From Campanula takesimana (taxonomy: Eukaryota; Streptophyta; Magnoliopsida; Asterales; Campanulaceae), in contig JAOWBW010000006.1 in NCBI GenBank assembly GCA_026119855.1, positions 3,224,001 to 3,288,000 of the forward strand: a stretch of 64,000 bases of DNA. The letters run 5' to 3'. Each line of letters starts with the position of its first letter. Within the stretch, counting starts at the first letter, position 1. The notes beneath the pieces were generated by a model. It had not been told where the DNA came from, did no database searches, and saw only the letters and a list, made by a program, of their open reading frames with translations. Made by a program: the position numbers and the translations under genes. Below, piece after piece: positions 11,011 to 22,935 of this stretch.

Positions 11011-11243
11011 TAATACTACTAATTAGAAGCTTCTTCCATCTCACCGTTCCCAAAACATATGTAAAATCAACTTGTTTTATTGCATCACTTCAATTGAATC
11101 CTAGGTATGGGCACGAGAAACCATTGGTCATCATCAAAATATCAAAATATTAATGAAAGCTGACTCTTCAACAACCCATGTTCTTCTCTTTAACACTCTT
11201 TCTTTAACGTTTAAAACAGAGCTTGCATATAGAAATACAGAAT

Positions 11244-11382
11244 GGGTAAATATAAAGTCATAAAATAATATCAAAAAATGTGACTTACAAAATGATTTGT
11301 CAAAATTTTATTGGTGTTTTTTATTAGAGTGTGTCTGGTCCACAATCGATACAACCAATAAAATATCGTCACCTCACTTTGT
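11244..11382. mobile_element. Mutator-like MITE, family M9, copy 3 (inverted, truncated)
   Basis: It begins GGGTAAATATAAAG, the complement of the family's right end, and carries the core GGTCCACAATCGAT...AAATATCG in inverted orientation. The GGGCAATGC end is missing after about 11382, so there is no TSD. Confidence 0.7.
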
Positions 11383-11449
11383 ATCAACCAATAAAACTTG
11401 TAACTTTTGTCATTAAATCATGATAATAATGAGGTTTTTTTTTAAAGGT

Positions 11450-11600
11450 GACACGTGGCAGCGTGCGGCTGGATGAACTAGCGAGTGGCTCACAGCGCGC
11501 CACGTGTCGATCTCGCAGTGGAGGAAAGGCTGGGCGGGTTGGACCGGGCGGGTTTGCCCGCCTCACGCCATGCGGCCGTTGTAGGTAAGAATTTGTCATG
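11450..11600. repeat. Solo right end of the GTAAC-rich element family
   Basis: ACACGTGGCAGCGTGCGGCT and the following GGCGGGTT..CCCGCCTCAC..GCGGCCG..AGAATTTGTC match 7681-7702 joined to 8105-8255 in the P450 intron. It lacks the 7703-8095 block and so serves as an empty-site comparison. Confidence 0.55.
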
Positions 11601-11658
11601 AAAAAATAGTTTTACATCACTAAAATCAATTTTGATTGTGATTGAACTGGTTTTTAGA

Positions 11659-11961
11659 GAGAGGAGATCATCTGTACCATTTTTTATGTACCACAAGTGA
11701 TCCAACGGTTATAAATTATTAACACTAAAATCTTTTTAACGTCAGGATCACTTGTGGTACACCAGTGGTACACAAAAGTGGAACAGAGGATTTCATCTCG
11801 TGTTTTGAGAGGAGATCATCTGTACCACTTTTGTGCACCACAAGTGATCCAACGGTTATAAATTATTAACACTAAAATCTTTTTAATGTCAACAATGATA
11901 CATAGTTGTTGGATCTACCACAAAAATGGTACACAAAAGTGAAACAGAGGATTTCATCTCG
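11659..11961. repeat. Tandem pair of hairpin MITEs
   Basis: Two ~145-150-bp copies (11659-11802 and 11809-11961) each begin GAGGAGATCATCTGTACCA and end with the inverted-like TGGTACACAAAAGTGRAACA then GAGGATTTCATCTCG. Their cores share a GATCCAACGGTTATAAATTA phrase. Each could fold into a hairpin. Confidence 0.75.
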
Positions 11962-13561
11962 TTTTTAGAATAAAAATCAGTTTTTCCTTACGTTTAGGAA
12001 AAACAAGCTTTGTACAAGATTCTGGTGCTATATAGTTGTGAATGTGATCGAAATTTAATCTAAGGTTATTTCTCTAGAGACCTCAAATATTCCAATTCTT
12101 TAAGAAGATAGCCAATTTAAGTTATTCCTATTGCATCCACAAGTTCAAACTATATTCCCATAAATCCCTTAAAAAGTTTTTATAACACTTGTAAACGTCC
12201 ATTACCCGAAACTCTAAAACACATCAATGACACAACACCACTCACTTATCTCTCCTCATTGCTTCTGCTGCCTAGAAGCTTCTTCCATCTCACACTCCCA
12301 CTCATCAAGGCAATGACAAAAATCAAACTCAGTTGGAGAAGTGAAATCCAAAAAATGTGTATGATACAAAAAAATGGCAGTGAGAAATGAACTTACGTAA
12401 GTACATAAGGGTGAATGCATGTCTCCTCAATTCTATCACTGCAAAACCTTAAGAGCACGCCTTTCCATCTCATTGATCACTTAGCTCTTACAACCAACCC
12501 TTCGCTTTCATTCGATAGAGGTGAGATTTAGACGCGCCTATCACTCTTTCTCTAGTGCTTCACCATATTTCTCCTCACCGCCCCATAAATGGTCTATATG
12601 ATGTTGCGGTCTTTATATGTGAAGGCATGTGGATGATGAAAGGGCGACATGGTCTGGGCAGCAAGGCCTAAGTAGATAAATGGCAATCATTCCTAGATTT
12701 GTTTTTTGACCCTAGTCTAAAAATGTATGTCTTATATTGGGCCTCACACAATATGTTTGATGTTTAAGCTCTTGGCTTTTGTTTTTTCTTTTGATTTTAG
12801 ACTAGAAATGATTAGTGTGTTGTTGTGATTGTAGCCTTCAATTCTCAAAGAGTATGAAAGTTGGATTTTTTTTTTTTTTTTTTGAAATCCAAATTGTTAG
12901 TTGGCTAATTCAAAGGTCTGATTCAGATGTGACGTTGAAAGATCATATACTGACGCTCGCAAAGCTATTTTTGTTTGAGGGGCGTTAGAGAGAATTTGAA
13001 AAATTTATCTCCTTAAAAGTATAGTGTTAGGCTTAGGGACCCTAGAGGAATAGTTTCATTCAAATCTGAGCAGTTCAAAAAAAATGTGGTATTTCGGTCA
13101 TTTCATTATCCCCAATCCTCCATTAAAAACCTTACATCACATTAATATTCTTCAATCTTTTTCTTTTGAAGGGACATATATTTCTTCCATCATAAAAATT
13201 ATTTGTTTTAATTTTAGCGGTCATCGTGATAAAAGAACTTTAACCAAATAATAATTTCAAAATAATTATTGCAATAATTTTATATAAAGTGTTATTGGTA
13301 CACCATGAAAAATAATTTTTATCATAAATTTTAGAAGTTTGAGGATAAAATTACTATATTAACTAATGTTGCCTCCATTCCAAAATAAATAATTTTACAA
13401 AATTATAAATTATTCTAAATTTGAATATATTTTTGAATATTCATTTTAGACAAAGAATAATACCATATTTTTTTTACCGATATTCAATGGCATTAATCAC
13501 CAAAATGAAAATAAAAGTGAAAGTATCTTCCAAACAATTAGAGTGTGAAATCTGTACCACT
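11962..13561. other. 1.6 kb with no recognised gene
   Basis: AT-rich non-coding sequence. I see a TTAGGAAAAAC half of the dispersed palindrome near 11990 and poly-T runs at 12868-12885. There is no open frame with a recognisable domain. Confidence 0.5.
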
Positions 13562-13892
13562 CATGGGCGGATCTTATGTGTAAATAGGGGGTACACGTGC
13601 ACCCGGTCAACCCAAATTTTTTAACTAATTTTTTTTTTTTTTTACTAAGTGCACCCCCAAAAAAATTAATTAGAGTGGTAATTTAACTAGAAGGGATGTG
13701 AACTTAGTAAAAGGAAAAGTTAACAAGTTATTTAGTGTAAATTGTGTACTTGTTTTCTTTTATGAGACAATTGTTTTGAACTTATGTACTTAATTATGTA
13801 CTTGAATATAATTACGTTTTAAAAATTTTTGGTATGGAGTTATTTAATGTAAATTGTGCACCCGGTGGTTGAAAATCCTAGATCCGCCACTG
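13562..13892. mobile_element. hAT MITE a
   Basis: 331 bp from CATGGGCGGATCT to AGATCCGCCACTG, flanked by an exact 8-bp TSD, GTACCACT (13554-13561 and 13893-13900). The 8-bp TSD and GGCGGA termini indicate the hAT superfamily. It appears to sit inside the left edge of the next element. Confidence 0.85.
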
Positions 13893-13900
13893 GTACCACT

Positions 13901-14114
13901 GGTGGACCTACCCTTTTGGGGTAAGGAGGCTGCGGCCCTCGTTTGCCAATTTTTTTTTTATTAGTGTAATTTTTGTAAATTTTAAATTAATTAGTGTAAT
14001 AAATTGATATTTACCCCTTTTTAGTGATGGAAAAAATATACTAAATTTTTTTCTTGCGCCTTACACTAATAAAAATAATTTTGCCCCCTTCAAAAAAATT
14101 CCTGAGTCCGCCAC
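13901..14114. mobile_element. hAT-like MITE b
   Basis: Runs from GGTGGACCTACCC to GAGTCCGCCACTA, followed by TTCTGTACC, which resembles the TCTGTACC left of element a. Element a therefore probably inserted into the left end of b, and TCTGTACC would be b's 8-bp TSD. Interior is T/A-rich with GCCCCC stretches. Confidence 0.5.
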
Positions 14115-14298
14115 TATTCTGTACCATCCATGATTTTCAAAGTCGGGCCTCAAACGGTCAAACCTGCTAAAAGATAAATAGTGTAACGATAAATAGGGAC
14201 ATTGAATATTTCTTTATCAATGCGGGGGACTGCCAGAGGTCAATTGTGACTAAAGATAAGTAGCGTAACGTTTAAGTAGGAACATTGAGTATTTCTTT

Positions 14299-14548
14299 TA
14301 GTGGCGGAGCCAGGAATTTTCATCAATTGGGGACAAAAGTTACACAATAAAAAAAATTAACTGTATTTTCATCAATGGGGGCAAAAAAAAAAATCTAATG
14401 CATTATTACTTTTATTTCAAAGGGGCAAATTTCAATAAATTGCACTAAACTCTCAAATTTCAAAAAAAAAAATTGCACTAGTAAATTTTTATTTTTTTAA
14501 AATCAATGGGGGCAATTGCCCTTTTGGCATGGGGTAGCTCCGCCACTG
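14299..14548. mobile_element. hAT MITE c
   Basis: 250 bp from TAGTGGCGGAGCCAGG to TAGCTCCGCCACTG, flanked by an exact 8-bp TSD, ATTTCTTT (14291-14298 and 14549-14556). It is non-coding and shares termini with elements a and b. Confidence 0.88.
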
Positions 14549-14556
14549 ATTTCTTT

Positions 14557-15217
14557 AGTCATCAGTCTTTTATAAGTGAGATCAATTTTTTTTTTGAGTA
14601 CGAAAACTAAAAAAAAAAGTATAATATTAATATCGGAGAAGGGATTGCGAGTATGAAAAGTAAAGTATGATAATAAGTGAATTATTGTTATAAGTATGAC
14701 AAGTGAATCGCATTGAATAAAAAAATATTAAAACTTTTTCATTATAAGCCATCTCAATTGCGACGAGACAGATGAAAAAATAACAAGTAGATGGAGAGAG
14801 TAGATAATATATACAAATTGTTGCCGGTGCACATTGGGAGAGCAATGGTGAGTTGGTGACTATTCACCTGCCTAATTATGAAATAAAGATAATTATAAAA
14901 TAGGGTATATACTCTTTGGAGAGTTATCAGTTTGAGACCTGACTGTAAAATTTTAACGATTTAGGGTTTATAATGATAAAATTTGATGAAATCATGTTTC
15001 TTTTTAAAAAAATCGTTAGAACACTCAGTTACGTTACAAATGTCTTGCACGTAATGGTACGTTTAAAATCGTTCACTTTACCCCCTTCATCTAATGAACG
15101 TTATAATATTTTACGGAATCAATATATAATTCATTAACAGATGACGCCATCATCATGATCAACACCATAAACTGCCACCATCGCCACGTCGCCACCTTGT
15201 TCCATCACCCCCAACGT
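14557..15217. other. Non-coding spacer
   Basis: No gene recognised. Part of it (about 14925-15105) resembles, in opposite orientation, sequence at about 24092-24260, so it is itself a dispersed repeat. Confidence 0.4.
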
Positions 15218-15425
15218 TAAGGGTGTTTATGGTCCGGTCTTGTTCGATTTTTATCAAAATTTCATAAAACTAGGAACCAATCAATTTTACGATACTATAA
15301 AAATTTAGAACCATGACTGGACCAGTACAATCATTAGTCGGTTGCATTGGTCTGATTTAATTAGACCAATTCCAGTTAATTTTGCTAAATTCTTGAGTTA
15401 ATTTTCTAAACCATAACTTGTATGC
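15218..15425. repeat. GGTCCGGT-type hAT-like repeat, left part
   Basis: It starts TAAGGGTGTTTATGGTCCGG and alternates GGACC/GGTCC words, like the complete 8-bp-TSD element at 31418-32086. Similar sequence (GGTTCGGTCCAATTCC..GGTCTGGTC) resumes at 21590-21640, on the far side of the copia insertion. Confidence 0.45.
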
Positions 15426-15739
15426 AAGAATGATACTGGGATCATAGAGGGAAAATACTAAAATCTGGTGTGTGTCTGAATTCTGATATATAATCACAAC
15501 ATAGAACAATAAAAGGAAAGAATATTGATTGATATTTGCCTGGAACTTTGGTTTAGAAGAAGAATAATGTTTGCGTAATCGTGATGAGTGAAGTGAGACT
15601 TAATTCACTTTGTGGTTGGTTATACGGTTAGAGATCATAGCATTTACAATGGTCGAACTCTTTAAATTGATTCCTTTACATACTACGGTTAGAGATCATA
15701 GCATTTACAATGGTCGAGTGAGTGTGTTGAGGACCGACA

Positions 15740-15800
15740 GATGATTTTGAAAAACACGTTTTTCCTAACCACTAGGAAAAACGCGTTTTACAGGATACCA
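15740..15800. repeat. AAACRCGTTTTTCC palindrome, isolated copy
   Basis: AAAAACACGTTTTTCCTA and TAGGAAAAACGCGTTTT form an imperfect hairpin with a 4-5-nt loop, followed by ACAGGATACCAAC. The same terminus closes the repeat at 28225-28715. Confidence 0.7.
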
Positions 15801-15838
15801 ACTCTAGAAATAGATCTTTTTAGAAAGAGTTGCTTTAT

Positions 15839-16235
15839 GCTCTCGAATTTCAAAAACAAGGGAAAGGAAAAGAAAGGGGAGGAAGTCTAATATATTTTCT
15901 TTCCCAAAGTTGCTCCCAGTTTTTTTATGAATGAAGTGGACGGAAAAGAAAAGTTTTTATTTAAGATTTTCCCTCCTACACAATCCTCTCAAAAGTGGGA
16001 GGAAATGGAAGGAAAGAAAGTCTTATAAAACAAAATTTTTCTGATAACCTATTTTATCCCTCAAATATAACTCTTTCTTTCCTTTATTAAGGGTATAAGT
16101 GTAATTCACCATTTTTTCCCTTCTCTTTCTTTCCTAAACTCAGGAGCACTTCAAGATAATGTTGAATTCCTTTCTTTCCCTTTCTTTACCCTCCCCTTCC
16201 CTCCCTTCCCTTTCTCTCTTTTAAAACTCGGGAGC
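15839..16235. mobile_element. TIR element with GCTCYCGARTTT ends
   Basis: The left end GCTCTCGAATTTCAAAAAC and the complement of the right end, GCTCCCGAGTTTTAAAAG, continue into purine-rich GGGAAAGG arms. There is no coding sequence, and a TSD was not clear. Confidence 0.5.
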
Positions 16236-16376
16236 GGACAAAGATTTTTTTTTCAATATCCCTATAATGAGAAAAAGCTCTAAAGTGCTCGTTCATAAAA
16301 ACAAAAACCTCTCGAAAGCTCCCATTACATAAATATAAAATTTTATTAATTATAATGGATATAGAATAAATTTATA

Positions 16377-16607
16377 TTCCCCCGTCCCTGACCAATGGGC
16401 ACAAAATATTTTAGCACTGGAATTAAGAAAAGTGTAAGTGTTGTGAGTATGAAAATTGAGTAGGAAAGAGAAAGTGCAAGTGTTGTGAGTATAAAAGTAA
16501 AATAAGAGAGAGAATGAGGGGGGTATTCTTTACCATTTTTAGTAATGTGCTCATATCAATGAGACGTCCAAAAAGGAAATTTGTGCTCAGGTATGGGACA
16601 GAGGGAG
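16377..16607. mobile_element. Stowaway-like MITE
   Basis: About 231 bp with ends TTCCCCCGTCCCTGACCAA and TATGGGACAGAGGGAG next to TA. It lies 28 bp left of the copia 5' LTR. Confidence 0.7.
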
Positions 16608-16635
16608 TACATGTATATGTATAGATAGTTAGTCT

Positions 16636-16865
16636 TGTTAGAGATATACCTAAAGAAGTCTAGTTATTTATTTCCTAATTCTATTTGTATAGCTAGTTAG
16701 TTACTTGTAGACAAGATACGAAACTTGGTAGACAAGATACTAAACTTGGTAGTCAAGATACGAAACTTGGTAGTCAAGATACTTGTGTATATATATCTTT
16801 GTTAGTATTGTAAATATTCAAGAGAGGCTCAATGCAAATAATTATTCCCTCAATATTGTCTATCA
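16636..16865 (+). repeat. 5' LTR of the copia element
   Basis: 230 bp, TGTTAGAGATA...GTCTATCA. Internally it holds three or four tandem units resembling GACAAGATACGAAACTTGGTA. A TATATATAT run (about 16788-16796) may serve as TATA. Confidence 0.93.
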
Positions 16866-16876
16866 TGGTATGGAGC
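16866..16876 (+). other. Primer binding site
   Basis: TGGTATGGAGC directly follows the LTR and approximates the iMet-tRNA complement TGGTATCAGAGC with two or three mismatches. Confidence 0.6.
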
Positions 16877-16965
16877 TTAAGATCCAAATAATTTTTTTTC
16901 AAACCCTAGCTAACCCGCTGCCCCCCTCCCCTCCTCTCCCCTGCGCAATTCTTACACCGTCACCT

Positions 16966-19900
16966 ATGGCCTCTTCCTCCTCGGATCTCGCCTTGTTACC
17001 TAACGCCGGAGATCCATCTCACCCCCTCATCCTTGTCTCCCTCTCTCATGTCCTCAAACTCACACCCACCAACTACATCGCTTGGAAATCCCAAATCGAA
17101 TCAACCCTACTTGGCCTTGATCTTTACAATTATCTTGATGGAACCCTAACCAAACCTGAAGAGACCATCACCACCACCACACCTGCAGTTGCCTCCACTG
17201 CCATAGAAGCCGCCAAACCGGCTGTTTCAATCACTACTCAGAATCCTGCTTACACAACGTGGTTCTGACAGGACAAATTGATGCTCTCCGCCCTCTCCAG
17301 CACTCTCTCACCGGCCCTAGTGCCTCTCATCTCTCTCTGCTCTACCACCAATACCGCCTGGATTACCCTTACCAAAACATATGCCAATCCCTCAAAGGGC
17401 CATCTCAAGCAACTCAAGGACCGCCTACGTACTATCACCAAGGGAACTCGGTCTATCACTGAGTTCATGCAAGACATCAAGAACTGCACCGACCAGCTTG
17501 CCTCTTTAGGCCGTCCCCTCAACCCTGATGACATTGTTGATCGCATTCTCGACCAAATCAATGATCCTGATTATGATAATGTCGTATCTGCCATTCAGAA
17601 CAGAGAAACCCCAATCACCTTTGACGAACTGCACGAGAAGCTGATCAACCGAGAGCTCGCCATCAAACTTAAAGCCCGACACACCCCTACCCCCTTCCCT
17701 TCCTCGGTTAATGTCGCCAACAAACCCTTCACCCACCCCATCCCATCTCGGCCCTACAACAACACCAACAACAACACCAATAACTGGATGTCTTCCTCCT
17801 CCAACAATCAATCACGTAACTCGTATAACGGTAAATGTCAGTGGTGCCGTGAACAGGGTCACTCTCTATCTTACTGTCCCACATTCCGCCGCCAGTTTCC
17901 CAATGCCACGGTCCCATCTCCACCACAGAATTCTCAACCTCAGAACAACAACAACTCTCGCTCCCACAACTGCCAGCCGCAACAACCTTCTCTTTATGCC
18001 GCCACATCCAGCAGCTCGGCCCCTCCAACAAATTGGCTCTTAGATAGTGGTGCAACTCATCATGCCACTAATGACCTCAACAACCTTTCTCTTCATTGCC
18101 CATATGATGGAACGGATGAGCTGTTTATTGGCGATGGTTCTGGCCTACAAATCTCCAACATTGGTTCCACCTCTCTCCTTACTCCTAGTTCTTCTTTTCG
18201 TCTTAATCATGTTTTGCATGTTCCCCAATTATCCCGTAATATTATTTCCATCTCCAAATTATGTCATGATAATAATGCCTCTATCACCTTCTTATCTGAT
18301 TCATTTGTTGTGAAGGACAATCAAACTGGGGCAATCCTCCTCCAAGGTCGACCTAATTCCGGCGTCTATGAATGGCATCCTACCCGTTCTGCTGTTCACT
18401 CTGCTTCAGTCTCTTCCACCTCCAGTTGGCATCATCGTTTGGGTCATCCGTCCTACTCTATTTTGCGTCATATTAGTAATAGTTGTCAATTAGGTATCCC
18501 TACGTCTAGTAGTTTTCATTGCAATTCTTGCGATTGCAACAAGAGTCATAAATTACCTTTCTTCAATAATACTATTCGTTCTTTTGGACCTCTTGATGTG
18601 TTATATAATGATGTTTGGACATCTCCACTTTTGTCTCATGATGGTTTTAAGTACTACATTATTTTTCCAGATCATCACTCCAAATACATTTGGTTTTATC
18701 CTCTTAAACATAAAAATGATGCTACCTCTATCTTCACTCACTTTAAATCCTTGGTTGAGAAACACTTCGGTCGCCCCATCAAAACCATCTACAGTGACAC
18801 TGGTGGTGAATATATTGGTCTTTGTCCTCTCTTAGCATCCCATGGTATCCAACATCTCACCTCCCCTCCACACACCCCCGAACATAATGGATATTCTGAA
18901 CGTCGTCATCGCCATATTGTAGAAACCGGACTGTCCCTTCTCTCTTACGCCTCCATGTCCAGTGTTTATTGGACTCATGCGTTTTCCACTGCCTGTTATC
19001 TCATCAATCGCATGCCTACACACATACTCAATCTTCACTCTCCATACTCCATTCTCCATAATCAACAACCCAATTATCTTAAACTTCGTAGTTTTGGGTG
19101 TCTTTGCTATCCGTGGCTCCGTCCGTATGCATCTCACAAACTCGACTCTCAGTCCACTCCATGTGTGTTTGTTGGGTACTCCGCCACTCAGAGTGCCTAT
19201 TATTGTCTCGACCCCAAAACCAATCACATCTATACTTCTCGCCATGTAAAGTTTGTTGAAACGGAGTTCCCTTTTGCCTCTCAAGCCCCCACCGACCACT
19301 CCACTGTTGATCAATGGTGCACCATCTCACTACCATTACTTCCCCCTTCTACTCAGCCTCATCCTACTACTGCCTCACCGCCATCTCAACACTCGCCTCC
19401 ACCCTCACCCCACAATCCCACCTCTCCGATTTCCCAAGGACCGATCGGTCAACCATCTAACCAGGTCGGTCCTCCCCTGCAACCTCACACAGAACCGATC
19501 GCTTCCTTGACTGGACTGACTGGTCCCTCTGCTCAACCAACCGGTCCTTCTGTCCTTTCTACCACCACCTCATCCGAGGCTCCTACTTTGCCCACTCAGT
19601 CCTGAGGACCAGTTACCAGATCTCAGAATAATATACGGAAGCCTATCCGCAAACTCAATCTTCATGCAACTTCCTCTCTTGAGTCATCCGAACCGACCAA
19701 CATCACCCAAGCATTAAAGAATCCCCTTTGGCGTCAAGCTATGCAGTATGAATTTGATGCACTTCTTCAGAACAACACTTGGGAACTTGTCCCTCCTTCC
19801 TCTTCTCAAAACTAAGTTGGGTGTAAATGGATTTTTCGTACTAAGTACAACCCTGATGGCTCTATTGATTGCTACAAATCTCGGTTAGTTGCCAAAGGTT

Positions 19901-21261
19901 TTCATCAGCGACCGGGCCTAGATTACTCTGAGACTTTCAGTCCTGTGGTTAAACCTGCTACAGTTCGCACCATTCTTACCATCGCTACAGTTCGTGGCTG
20001 GTCTCTTTGACAGGTTGACATTAATAATGCGTTTCTACAGGGTTCTCTCACTGAGGATATGTACATGGCACAACCTCCTGGTTTTGCTGATTCTTCTCAC
20101 CCATCTCATGTGTGCAAATTGAAGAAAGCTATATATGGTTTGAAACAGGCCCCACGGGCATGGTATACTGAGCTTCGTACATATTTGCTACATCTTGGGT
20201 TCAAGAACTGTGTCACTAACTCCTCCTTATTTACTCTACATCATTCTCGTGGTATCTTATATCTACTTGTCAATGTGGATGATATTATTGTTACAGGTTC
20301 TCACAGTGATCTGCTTGAGTTATTTATCTCTCAGCTTTCAGCTCGGTTTTCTCTCAAGGATCTTGGGACACTTTCGTATTTTCTGGGTGTTGAGGTTCTT
20401 CCTCATTCTCATGGTATTCTTCTTAGCCAGCAGAAATATGTTCAGGACTTGTTACATAAGGCTCAGATGGATGAATCCAAACCCATGCCTACTCCGATGG
20501 CACCTCAGCCTCCTCTTTCTGTTTCTGGCACACGTGGCACACCCTTGGCCGACCCAACTGCTTATCGTACTATTGTTGGTGGCTTACAGTATTTGTCATT
20601 AACACGGTTGGACGTTTCTTTTGCTGTGAATCGTTTGTCTCAGTTTATGCACAAGCCTACCGAGGATCATTGGCTTGCCTTGAAGCATGTTCTTCGCTAT
20701 TTGGCTGGTACTATCAATCACAACTTACTTATTCGTCGTGATTCTCCTCTTACGCTTCATGCTTTTACTGATGCTGATTGGGCTGGGGATATGGACACTT
20801 ACACTTCCACCACTGGTTACATTGTTTACTTGGGTAAAAATGATGTTTCCTGGAGTTCTCGTAAACAACGTACCCTTGCTCGGTCTTCCACAGAGGACGA
20901 ATATCAAGACGTTGCTTCCACTACAGCCGAGGTACTATGGCTTCAGAACCTACTTCGATAACTAGCCATGCCAACTACCGACACTCCTGTCATTTATTGT
21001 GATAATTTGGGTGCTACGTACGTTGCTGCTAATCCAAGGTTTCATTCTCGCATGAAACATCTTGCCCTAGACTATCATTTTGTTCGTGACTTAGTCCAGA
21101 AGAATGCACTGCGTGTTTCGTTTCTTTCCAGTCATGATTAGCTTGCTGACATACTCACTAAACCACTTCTCCGTGCTCGGTTTCAAGAACTAATGGTCAA
21201 GATTGGTCTATCTCAACGGTCGTCCATCTTGCGGGGGCATGTTAGAGATATACCTAAATAA
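16966..21261 (+). pseudogene. Copia Gag-Pol polyprotein, six in-frame stops
   Basis: One uninterrupted frame of 1432 codons from ATG 16966 to TAA 21259-21261 (just inside the 3' LTR), broken only by stops at 17266 (TGA), 19603 (TGA), 19813 (TAA), 20008 (TGA), 20959 (TAA) and 21139 (TAG). Domains in order: Gag with zinc knuckle CQWCREQGHSLSYC (17836-17878); protease DSGA (18043); GAG-pre-integrase HHCC; integrase with its first Asp at about 18607, second at 18794 and HNGYSE Glu near 18897; RT with ARLVAKGF-like and NVDD in place of YVDD (about 20275); RNase H with TDADW (20770). No frameshift was seen. Most stops fit C-to-T changes in CGA or CAG codons, as expected from methylcytosine decay of a silenced copy. 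The Tyr-to-Asn change in YVDD is a further lesion. Confidence 0.93.
21231..21239 (+). other. Polypurine tract
   Basis: GCGGGGGCA immediately precedes the 3' LTR, in the usual place for plus-strand priming. Confidence 0.7.
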
Positions 21262-21470
21262 GTCTAGTTATTTATTTCCTAATTCTATTTGTATAGCTAG
21301 TTAGTTACTTGGTAGACAAGATACGAAACTTGGTAGACAAGATACGAAACTTGGTAGTCAAGATACGAAACTTGGTAGTCAAGATACTTGTGTGTATATA
21401 TCTTTGTTAGTATTGTAAATATTCAAGATAGGTTCAATGCAAATAATTATTCCCTCAATATTGTCTATCA
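21240..21470 (+). repeat. 3' LTR of the copia element
   Basis: 231 bp, same termini and tandem core as the 5' LTR. It is followed by the TSD AGTCT. Confidence 0.93.
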
Positions 21471-21921
21471 AGTCTAGTCCGATTCTAACCGGAATTGAAA
21501 TTATTAAAAACAAAAGAAGGGATTATTCTACCGATTCTACATGATTTTGGAATTAGACCTGAACCATATGTATTAGTTTTGTCCAAATTCAATTGGTTCG
21601 GTCCAATTCCATTGGTCTGGTCTGATCCCAAAAAATCTTGAACACATGTCACACCAAATTGCAATAATATCCTAAGGTAAGAGATACAAAAGTTTTGAAA
21701 AAAAATAATCTGAACTAGGTTTCATGTAATCAATCATTCTGGAATGGGAGGGGCGATAGTAAGATGGAAGAGTGATAAACGGAATGGAGGATAGGTGGTT
21801 ACGGCGTTACTATTGCACGAGGGCATCTGGAGAAGGATTTTAGTGAAGGGCATCTTTGACGGATGAAGGTCGTCATGGTACGTCTAGTGCAAGGTGAAAC
21901 AAACGCGAATCATAATAACAG

Positions 21922-22103
21922 GGGCAATGCTAGGGTCACAAAAGAAGTTTACAAAATGAGGGTTACAAAGTGAGATGGCGATATTTTATTGGTTGCATCG
22001 ATTGTGGACCCGGCACACTCTAATAAAAAACACCAATAGAATTTTGACACATCATTTTGTAAGCCACATTTTGTGACACTTTTTTGTGACTTTATATTTA
22101 CCC
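21922..22103. mobile_element. Mutator-like MITE, family M9, copy 2
   Basis: 182 bp from GGGCAATGCTAGG to TTTACCC with an exact 9-bp TSD TAATAACAG (21913-21921 and 22104-22112). Its sequence closely follows copy 1 at 3785-3953. Confidence 0.88.
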
Positions 22104-22134
22104 TAATAACAGGTTAATCATTATTATACATCAA

Positions 22135-22163
22135 CTAGAAAATAAACCCGTGCTCCGCACGGG
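22135..22163 (-). other. Helitron 3' terminal hairpin and CTAG
   Basis: CCCGTGCTCCGCACGGG (22147-22163) is a 7-bp-stem palindrome set eight bases from the terminal CTAG, the rolling-circle terminator arrangement. Confidence 0.78.
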
Positions 22164-22935
22164 AGTTAGAACACTTAATGACATTATAGTGAATTTAAAT
22201 TGTTTTATTTTTTTTACTTTTTTAAAAGATCATATTATTGCTAAAATTATTTGATAATGAAATTTAAATAATTTATTTGAAGGTTAAATTTGATTTGTTA
22301 GTTTAACTCCTTCCATCCTAAACTTTTTGTTAATAATTTCGTTTTAAATTTCTCCTAAGTTTAATTACTGATGAAAGTAATTTTCTCTCCTAAATTGCTG
22401 AATAGTCATAGGAATGTGGGTATGTTTTTGTTAAATATTTAATATATACACTCGGTCACATATGTGAGAAGCTATGAAAAGTTATGAAATGAAGACCCGT
22501 TGCTTACTAATTAGCCCTAACTACCTATATACTCCTTCCGTCCGAATTGATATGTTAGATACAATAGCTATGTATTGTAGTTTTCTCTAAATCTTTGTAA
22601 TTAACTAAATCTTAGTAATTAACTGCAACAATTTTACATACTCTATTAAATTAACAAATTCAACATACCTGATGTCCTAACATTGTAATTGAATGCGGTA
22701 CCAATTTCATTATCCAATAGTAAATTTCTATTCCTGGAATTATTCGTCCGTTGTGATGTACGCATTGATGAATCTGTAAACAAAATAAAAGTTTGAGGAT
22801 ATGGAAAATTGCATGTGTGCTTAGTGTGTATATATATTTACACGTGTGTGTTGTGTGTGCCACTTGTGTGTATAGGTTAACTACCCAAATTTTCCAAATT
22901 TTATTACGAATATTATTATTAAACTCTGCAAGAGA

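Larger units (their letters stand above)
16636..21470 (+). mobile_element. Ty1/copia retrotransposon, structurally complete (4835 bp)
   Basis: LTRs 16636-16865 and 21240-21470 (TG...CA), PBS, one long polyprotein frame, polypurine tract and an exact 5-bp TSD AGTCT (16631-16635 and 21471-21475). By eye the LTRs differ at about five substitutions plus one indel in 230 bp, roughly 97-98% identical. The polyprotein is dead (six in-frame stops), so the element is structurally complete but not autonomous. Domain order protease-integrase-RT-RNase H defines copia. Confidence 0.95.

Noticed and set aside
17250..19336. Several 60-160-codon frames on the opposite strand and other frames of the copia element
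   Set aside because: All overlap the domain-bearing polyprotein frame and have no motifs of their own.
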